Shown here: piece by piece, positions 58,543 to 64,000 of the stretch
Numbering within the stretch: the first letter of the stretch is position 1
Layout: each line of letters opens with the position of its first letter
Assembly (NCBI RefSeq): GCF_048268525.1
Contig: NZ_JBLWVH010000001.1
Span: 1 to 64,000, forward strand
DNA: 64,000 nucleotides
Direction: 5' to 3'
Origin: Maricaulis sp048268525
GTDB lineage: Bacteria > Pseudomonadota > Alphaproteobacteria > Caulobacterales > Maricaulaceae
Notes under the pieces: model-generated
What the model saw: only the letters and a program-made list of their open reading frames with translations
Database searches by the model: none
What the model was told of the DNA's origin: nothing
Program-made: the position numbers and the translations under genes

Positions 58543-60942
58543 ATGAAATTCCCGCTTTCCTGGCTGAAATACCACCTCGATACCGACGCCTCCCTTGAGG
58601 AGATCGCCGACGCCATGACCATGGCCGGTCTGGAAATCGAGCATATCGACAATCCGCTGGAGAAATTTGCGGCCTTCACGGTCTGCCATGTCACGCATGC
58701 GGAAAAGCATCCCGATGCCGACAAGCTGAAAGTGTGCACGGTCGAGACCGTCGATGGCACCAAGCAGATTGTCTGCGGCGCGCCCAATGCCCGCACCGGC
58801 ATGTATGCCATCTACGCGCCGCTGGGGACCTATATCCCGGGCCTCGATTTCGCGCTGGACAAGAAGCCGCGCAAGATCCGCGGTGTCGAGAGCCATGGCA
58901 TGATGTGCTCGGCGAAAGAGCTCGAGCTGGGCGAGGATCATGACGGCATCATCGATCTGCCCGAGCCCTTCGAGGTCGGTACGCCGGCGGTGGTCGCGCT
59001 CGGCCAGGCTGATCCGGTGCTTGATTTTGAAGTCACGCCCAACCGCCCCGACTGGCTCGGCGTGCGCGGCATTGCCCGTGACCTTGCCGCGACCGGGATT
59101 GGCACGCTCAAGACCCATGATATCGACGCCATCCCCGGCAACTTCCCCTGTCCGGTCAAGGTCGAGCTGGACTGGCCGGAAGCCTGCCCGGTCTTCGCCG
59201 GCCGTGTGATCCGGGGTGTGACGAATGGTGAGAGCCCGGACTGGCTGAAAAAGGCGATCAAGGCCATCGGCCTCAGGCCCATCAACTTCCTCGCCGACAT
59301 GACCAACATGATCTCGGTTGATCGCTGCCGCCCGCTGCACGTCTATGACCTGGCCAAGCTGGACGGGACGATCCGGGCCCGGCGCGGCAAGGGCGAGGCG
59401 GATCGGTTCGAGGCGCTCGACAACAAGGAACATGTGCCGGGCGACGACCAGTGCGTGATCGCCGATGACGCCCGCTGTCTCGGCTTTGGCGGTATAATGG
59501 GGGGCGCCTATTCCGGCGTGACGTCCGAAACCACCGATGTCTTCATCGAAAGCGCCTGGTTCGAACCGCTGCAGGTCCGCGCCACCGCCAAGGCGACCGG
59601 TATCGACAGCGATGCCAAATACCGTTTCGAGCGCGGGGTTGATCCTGCCTCTCCTCGCGCCGGTATCGAGCAGGCGACCGAGCTGGTGCTGAAATATTGC
59701 GGCGGTGAAGCCTCCGAGGTGATTGTCGCCGGTGAAACGCCGGCAGCGCCCGCCGATATCGATTTGCCGATCACCGAGGTCAAGCGCCTGACCGGGCTCG
59801 ACCTGCCGCGCGCCGAGATCATCCGCATCCTGGAAACGCTGGGCTTTGAGCCATCAGGCGAGGGCGATGTGCTGACCGTCGGTGTTCCCAGCTGGCGCAT
59901 GGATTGTACCCAGAAGGCCGATCTGGTCGAAGAGGTCGCCCGCATTCACGGCTATGACAAGCTCGACGCTGTCTCGCTGCCGCGTCCGCCGGTCCGCCGG
60001 CAAGCGCCGGCCACGGTGATGCAGTTGCGCGCCCGTCATGCCCGCCGCGCGCTGGCCGGTCGGGGCTATTCGGAATCTGTCACCTGGTCTTTCTGCAACA
60101 CAGAGCAGGCCAAGCTGTTTGGCGGTCATGGCGACGGGCTGGAACTGGAAAACCCGATCTCCTCCGAGCTCGACGTCATGCGTCCGACAGCGCTGATCCA
60201 TCTTCTCACCGCGCTGCAGGCCAATGCCGATCGCGGTCAGGATGATGCGCGCCTGTTCGAGGTCGGACCGATCTATCTCGACGACACCGACAAGGGTCAG
60301 AAACTGGTCGCGACCGGCGTTCGCCGTGTCGAGGCCGGGCGCCATTGGGCCGGCACCCGCCAGCCGGACATTTTCGACGCGAAAGCCGATGCCCTCGCCG
60401 CGCTGGCTGCCGCTGGTGCGCCGGTCGACAGCCTGCAGGTTGCCGCCGAAGCGCGCGAATGGTGGCATCCGGGCCGTTCCGGTGTGCTGCGACTGGGGCC
60501 CAAGAATGTGATGGCCGAGTTCGGCGAAATCCATCCTGCCGTGCTCAAGGCGCTCGATATTGATGGCCGGGTTCTGGCCTTTGAAATCGTGCTCGACGCG
60601 ATCCCGCAGCCCAAGAAGGCCTCCGGTCTCAAGGCCCGAACCCCGCTCGAGCGGGCCGACCTGACGCCGGTCACCCGTGACTTTGCCTTCCTGGCCGACA
60701 AGTCGGTCGCCGCCGATACGCTGGTCCGCGCCGCCAAGGGCGCCGACAAGCAGATGATCACGAATGTGTCCGTGTTCGACGTCTATGACGGCAAGGGCGT
60801 GCCGGACGGTCAGGTCTCGCTGGCCATCGAGGTCACGCTTCAGCCGCGCGACAAGACACTGACCGAAAAAGAGATCGAGGCGATCGCTGCGGGCATTGTG
60901 GCCAAGGTCGAGAAGGCCACCGGCGCCAGCCTGCGCAGCTGA
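58543..60942 (+). CDS. pheT: Phenylalanyl-tRNA synthetase beta subunit
   Basis: A 799-residue beta subunit. Order: tRNA-binding domain (residues about 40-150, HPDADKLKVCTVET, GVESHGMMCSAKELELGE), B3/B4 editing (NRPDWLGVRGIARDL, MTNMISVDRCRPLHVYD), B5 (LPITEVKRLTGLDLPRAEI), the catalytic-like core (RFERGVDPASPRAGIEQATE) and a C-terminal FDX-ACB domain (RDFAFLADKSVAADTLV, VFDVYDGKGVPDG). Length is normal. It ends 2 bases before the next ATG. Confidence 0.97.
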   Translation: MKFPLSWLKYHLDTDASLEEIADAMTMAGLEIEHIDNPLEKFAAFTVCHVTHAEKHPDADKLKVCTVETVDGTKQIVCGAPNARTGMYAIYAPLGTYIPGLDFALDKKPRKIRGVESHGMMCSAKELELGEDHDGIIDLPEPFEVGTPAVVALGQADPVLDFEVTPNRPDWLGVRGIARDLAATGIGTLKTHDIDAIPGNFPCPVKVELDWPEACPVFAGRVIRGVTNGESPDWLKKAIKAIGLRPINFLADMTNMISVDRCRPLHVYDLAKLDGTIRARRGKGEADRFEALDNKEHVPGDDQCVIADDARCLGFGGIMGGAYSGVTSETTDVFIESAWFEPLQVRATAKATGIDSDAKYRFERGVDPASPRAGIEQATELVLKYCGGEASEVIVAGETPAAPADIDLPITEVKRLTGLDLPRAEIIRILETLGFEPSGEGDVLTVGVPSWRMDCTQKADLVEEVARIHGYDKLDAVSLPRPPVRRQAPATVMQLRARHARRALAGRGYSESVTWSFCNTEQAKLFGGHGDGLELENPISSELDVMRPTALIHLLTALQANADRGQDDARLFEVGPIYLDDTDKGQKLVATGVRRVEAGRHWAGTRQPDIFDAKADALAALAAAGAPVDSLQVAAEAREWWHPGRSGVLRLGPKNVMAEFGEIHPAVLKALDIDGRVLAFEIVLDAIPQPKKASGLKARTPLERADLTPVTRDFAFLADKSVAADTLVRAAKGADKQMITNVSVFDVYDGKGVPDGQVSLAIEVTLQPRDKTLTEKEIEAIAAGIVAKVEKATGASLRS

Positions 60943-60944
60943 TC

Positions 60945-61559
60945 ATGGCCGGAGGCACATCCGGCTGGCCTGTTCCGCCCGCGGCGGAGCAGGCGGCGTT
61001 TGTGATCGATGCGGTGATGGCCGACCCGCTGGCCGTGACGGTCCTGCAGCGGGCGCATGGCCTTGGCCTTCCCGATTGGGCGCTGATGGCGGGCGCGGTC
61101 TACAAGGCCGTGTGGAATGCGCAGACCGGGCGAGCCGGTGGCCACGGGATCAATGATTATGATCTCGCCTATTTTGACGCCAGCGATCTCGGTGCTGACG
61201 CCGAGGCGGCGGTGGCGGGTCCGGCCGAAGCGCATTTCGCCGATCTGCCGGTTCCGGTCGAGGTCTGCAATCAGGCCCGCGTGCATATCTGGTTCAACGA
61301 GGCCTATGGCACGCGGCGTGAGCCACTGGCTGACACCACCGACGCGCTGCGCCACTTTGCCTCCCTGACCCATGCAGTGGCGATCCGGCTGGATGGTGAT
61401 GGCCAGCCGGAATTGCTGGCGCCCTTCGGTCTCGATGCCGTGTTCTCGCAAACGATTCGGCCCGTGCCTGATCTAGCCGGTCCAGACGCCTGGAATCGCA
61501 AGGTTGCCGAGCAAGGCCGGCTCTGGCCCGAGCTGGATTTTGTTTCCATTCCCGTGTGA
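60945..61559 (+). CDS. NTP_transf_6 (DUF925) nucleotidyltransferase-like protein
   Basis: A 204-residue protein of the PF06042 type: GLPDWALMAGAVYKAVWN, then INDYDLAYFDASDL, which holds the family Asp pair, and EVCNQARVHIWFNEAYG. The fold belongs to the nucleotidyltransferase superfamily but the substrate is not known. The ATG is 2 bases after the pheT stop, so it is read with pheT. The 181-base gap after it holds a near-consensus CtrA-like site. Confidence 0.83.
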   Translation: MAGGTSGWPVPPAAEQAAFVIDAVMADPLAVTVLQRAHGLGLPDWALMAGAVYKAVWNAQTGRAGGHGINDYDLAYFDASDLGADAEAAVAGPAEAHFADLPVPVEVCNQARVHIWFNEAYGTRREPLADTTDALRHFASLTHAVAIRLDGDGQPELLAPFGLDAVFSQTIRPVPDLAGPDAWNRKVAEQGRLWPELDFVSIPV

Positions 61560-61686
61560 CGCGAATTTTCCGACCCGGGTTTCAACTGTCCGGTGAGTGC
61601 GCGCAAGAAATCCTCTCCGAAACGTCGAATTTTTGTCAATCGCGCGTGAGGCGTATGGCAAGCCCGCCGCACAACCGCTAGGGTCG

Positions 61687-61702
61687 TTAACGGAAACCTA
61701 AC
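61687..61702 (+). promoter_or_regulatory. Near-consensus CtrA-like site
   Basis: TTAA-CGGAAAC-CTAAC, one base off TTAA-N7-TTAAC, 39 bases before the ATG at 61741. Confidence 0.4.
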
Positions 61703-61740
61703 GGCAAGATCGACGATCCTCGGGGGAGATGACGTCTGAC

Positions 61741-63093
61741 ATGGAGCGTGTAACCGCCCTTCTGGCCCAGGCCGCTGCAACGATCCTCGTCCTGATCGGG
61801 CTGGTCGTTGTGTTGGGCTACACCCATGCGCGCGCTTACGACGCCGGCTATTGTTCCGGGCAGTACTGTCCGGAAGCCAGCGGCGGCGGCTGGTGGCCGT
61901 TCGGCAATGATAGCCGGACGGGCGCACAGAATTCGCCACCGGTCCAACCCGGCCGTGTCAGCCAGACTGGCAGCGCCCCTGCCGGCTACCCGGATCCGCC
62001 TCCAAACGTGCGGCCCGGCGTCACCAATCCTGGCGACGGTTCTTTGCCGGGCGGGCTCAACGTATCGACCGGCGTTGCCGGCCCCGGTTCGTCGATCCAG
62101 GCCCGTCCGATCACCCGGCCGCCGGTCTTCACGCGAGACCCCGGTGAGCGAATCTGCACGCCCGACAGCTATGATGTCGATGACGGCGCCATCGCGCGGT
62201 GCTGGCTGCGTGTGGGAGATGCCTACCAGGCCGTCGACCGCATCGATGAAGCACGTGCGGCCTGGGACGAAGCCCTGCTGATCGGCTCCTCGGTCGGTGG
62301 CGCCCAGGCCTCACTGGTCGCCCACCAGCGCTTGCAGGCCGCCGTGCTGGAACGCTCCTGTCCGACCACGCCGCAGAGCCTGGCGCGGATCGCCTATGGC
62401 TTTGACCAGACCGAGGATGATGGCGACATCATCGAGCTGGCCCTGCGCCAGCGTGCCCTGTCGGCCCTGGGTTATTACAATGGCGAGATCGACGGCAATT
62501 ACGGGCCGATGACCCGCCGTTCGGTGCGCGACTTCCAGAGCGATCTCGGCTTTGACCTGACCGGCGTGCTGACCCCGGCCGAGACCGTGACGCTGGTCTG
62601 TCACGCCGCGCTGACAGCCCGTGACGCTCACGCCCAGAATCTGCTCGGCATCATGTTCGCGACCGGTCTTGGCCTCGAGCAGAATATCGACACCTCGCTG
62701 GAATGGCTGGAAACGGCTGCCGAGCGCGGTCATGCCGGCGCCAATTTCAATCTCGCCGTGATGTATGGCACCGGCACCGTCCAGGGCAGCTACCGCCTGT
62801 GCGGCATCGTCGAGAGCCCGGAGCGCGCTGACAGCTATCTGCGCCGCGCCGCCGATCTCGGTCATGACCGCGCGCGTCGACTGCGCAGCGTGGTGGGCGT
62901 CAATGGCGAGCCGGGCGCGCGCTGGACCCGGATTTCCCAGGCCCTGATCGACGAGGCGCAGGAGAATGGCGACCGTTTCTATCTCGCCTGGCAGCGGCGC
63001 GTCGACGAAATGCGCCGGTCGAACGGCAATGAACTGCACCAGCCCGGTTGTTATCAGGCGGCAATGGATGGAGCCCCGCCTGCGGCCGAATAG
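61741..63093 (+). CDS. Membrane-anchored peptidoglycan-binding/Sel1 protein
   Basis: A 450-residue protein. TM or signal near residues 8-28 (AAATILVLIGLVVVLGYTHA), a Pro/Gly-rich linker to about 125 (NSPPVQPGRVSQ), then a PG_binding_1 domain (LSALGYYNGEIDGNYGPMTR, SVRDFQSDLGFDLTGVL) and Sel1 repeats (AHAQNLLGIMFATGLGLEQN; AGANFNLAVMYGTGTVQGS). It likely links an envelope complex to the wall. GGGGAG ends 12 bases before this ATG; an earlier ATG at 61729 directly abuts it and is less likely. A CtrA-like site lies upstream. Confidence 0.85.
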   Translation: MERVTALLAQAAATILVLIGLVVVLGYTHARAYDAGYCSGQYCPEASGGGWWPFGNDSRTGAQNSPPVQPGRVSQTGSAPAGYPDPPPNVRPGVTNPGDGSLPGGLNVSTGVAGPGSSIQARPITRPPVFTRDPGERICTPDSYDVDDGAIARCWLRVGDAYQAVDRIDEARAAWDEALLIGSSVGGAQASLVAHQRLQAAVLERSCPTTPQSLARIAYGFDQTEDDGDIIELALRQRALSALGYYNGEIDGNYGPMTRRSVRDFQSDLGFDLTGVLTPAETVTLVCHAALTARDAHAQNLLGIMFATGLGLEQNIDTSLEWLETAAERGHAGANFNLAVMYGTGTVQGSYRLCGIVESPERADSYLRRAADLGHDRARRLRSVVGVNGEPGARWTRISQALIDEAQENGDRFYLAWQRRVDEMRRSNGNELHQPGCYQAAMDGAPPAAE

Positions 63094-63120
63094 GCGGCGG
63101 GATGATGGAGGATGAGGACG

Positions 63121-63738
63121 ATGAAAACCTCGAAAACGATGTTAACGATCATGCTGGCCTCCGCAACGGCTCTGGGGGCCTGCGGTGGGCATACGCGCCC
63201 GCCTGCGGGGCCCACTGCTCCGGGTCCGGTGGTCCACCGGCCGCCGCCGGTGGCGCGGGACACGGTCACGCCGGCAGTCAACATGTGCATGGTCGACACC
63301 CTCGCCGAACAACGCCTTGAAATGCTGAGCGAAGTGCATGGCTATCGCGAGGCCATTCGCGCTGACGCGCTGGCAGGCGCCAATGTCGCCGATACCCGCA
63401 CACAGGAGATCATCGCGGCATTCGAGACCGATCTGGATGCGTCCTATCGCTTCGCCACCGCGTCCTGTCGCACCTATAACCGCTGCCTGGAAGAAAACCG
63501 GTTTGACGAGGCCGCCTGCCAGGATACCGCCGCGCTGTGGCATGACGGGCAGGACCGCTTCCACGACCTCTCCGAGACCCTGGCCGATGTGCGCGAACGC
63601 ATCGCCACGGGTTGCTCGGACTGTTCCGCGCCGCGCAGTCATGACCGTTCCCGCCGACATGGCCGGGATGGTCACACCGACCGTCGGCGTCAGTCCGACG
63701 AGACGATCGGCTCGGTCTTTTCCACCGACGGGCACTGA
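63121..63738 (+). CDS. Outer-membrane-type lipoprotein, unknown
   Basis: A 205-residue lipoprotein: MKTSKTMLTIMLASATALGA then Cys21 (lipobox LGAC). A Pro-rich linker (RPPAGPTAPGPVVHRPPP) is followed by a helical region with Cys pairs (CRTYNRCLEEN, GCSDCS) and a charged His/Arg tail (SHDRSRRHGRDGHTDRRR). I do not recognise it. It lies 27 bases after the PG-binding protein and could be its partner. Its last 49 bases overlap the convergent cation-transporter gene. Confidence 0.72.
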   Translation: MKTSKTMLTIMLASATALGACGGHTRPPAGPTAPGPVVHRPPPVARDTVTPAVNMCMVDTLAEQRLEMLSEVHGYREAIRADALAGANVADTRTQEIIAAFETDLDASYRFATASCRTYNRCLEENRFDEAACQDTAALWHDGQDRFHDLSETLADVRERIATGCSDCSAPRSHDRSRRHGRDGHTDRRRQSDETIGSVFSTDGH

Positions 63739-64000
63739 TCCCCGGATTGCGTGTGGTGGGCCGCGCCGCCCGTGCGCCGTTCCGCCAGGGCTTGGCGCAG
63801 GATCTGGATGGCGGAGGTGGTGAACAGGCCAGCCATGATGGCGGCGACGATCAGGTCAGGCCAGGGTGAGGCCGTCCAGGCGACCAGCCCTGCCGCGACC
63901 AGAACCCCGACATTGCCGATCGCATCATTGCGCGAGCACAGCCAGACCGACCGTACATTGGCATCGCCCTCGCGCCAGCGCATCAGGATCAGCACGCTGG
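63690..64000 (-). CDS. Cation transporter (CDF-like), 3' part only
   Basis: The C-terminal 103 codons of a gene that begins beyond the right edge. NVRSVWLCSRNDAIGNVGVL and LVAWTASPWPDLIVAAIMAG match the late TM segments of short cation-efflux proteins (TM5 metal site replaced by SRNDAIGN). The tail has HH and Cys. The stop lies 49 bases inside the convergent lipoprotein gene. Confidence 0.72.
   Translation of the reverse strand, partial: SVLILMRWREGDANVRSVWLCSRNDAIGNVGVLVAAGLVAWTASPWPDLIVAAIMAGLFTTSAIQILRQALAERRTGGAAHHTQSGDQCPSVEKTEPIVSSD

Overview
The window is high-GC DNA of an alphaproteobacterium in the Caulobacterales/Maricaulales/Hyphomonadaceae range, with a Maricaulis-like genus as the best guess (inference). 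Reasons: a DivL-type kinase whose HisKA histidine is tyrosine, a GST-fold gene resembling the division factor FzlA, an exact CtrA-type site (TTAA-N7-TTAA), and gene orders I know from this class (tsaE-amgK-murU-addB-addA-trxA; trpF-trpB-trpA-accD-folC; aroA-cmk-rpsA-ihfB; lptC-lptA-lptB-rpoN-hpf-ptsN). Most of the window is core chromosome. I see no CRISPR array, prophage, integrase or insertion sequence.

Layout. 1-2350: an incomplete acidic-tailed membrane protein and a TonB-C lipoprotein. 2628-14844: divL, a [2Fe-2S] ferredoxin on the other strand, then a tightly coupled rightward run for tRNA t6A modification (tsaE), cell-wall sugar recycling (amgK, murU), recombinational repair (addB, addA) and thioredoxin. 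14923-22188: a leftward run trpF-trpB-[insert]-trpA-accD-folC-S41 protease. The trp operon is split by a BrnT/BrnA toxin-antitoxin pair, a 35-codon ORF that carries a second, decayed copy of the trpB 3' end, and a low-GC unknown gene; all are joined by 4-base start/stop overlaps. 22477-28759: a LysR regulator with a divergent 50-residue ORF, a SprA-like putative metalloprotease, ihfB, rpsA, cmk and aroA.

28868-38985: an Asp-rich zinc-ribbon protein, tRNA-Ala(GGC), a Sel1 protein, the ptsN-hpf-rpoN-lptB-lptA-lptC block (nitrogen PTS, ribosome hibernation, sigma-54, LPS export), an NrnC-type exonuclease and an SGNH/MBOAT pair for surface-sugar O-acylation. 39064-49987: a CtrA/DnaA-box intergenic region with a secreted protein, tRNA-Leu(CAG), an NDUFA9-like protein, a CPBP protease, uppP, a cation efflux pump, the FzlA-like gene, queG, a diguanylate cyclase with a dead receiver, and two glycosyltransferases.

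50141-64000: infC with a probable AUA start, an MFS exporter, a two-gene family of secreted repeat proteins (one copy next to four tandem copies of a domain with a WHCDDD-like motif), a MerC protein behind a Zur-like box, rpmI-rplT, then pheS and pheT separated by two paralogous one-TM proteins, a nucleotidyltransferase, a peptidoglycan-binding/Sel1 protein, a lipoprotein and the 3' end of a cation transporter.

The observations most worth pursuing are the trp-operon insert with its duplicated trpB end, the secreted repeat family, the paralogous pair inside pheST, the Zur-MerC unit and the non-canonical infC start.
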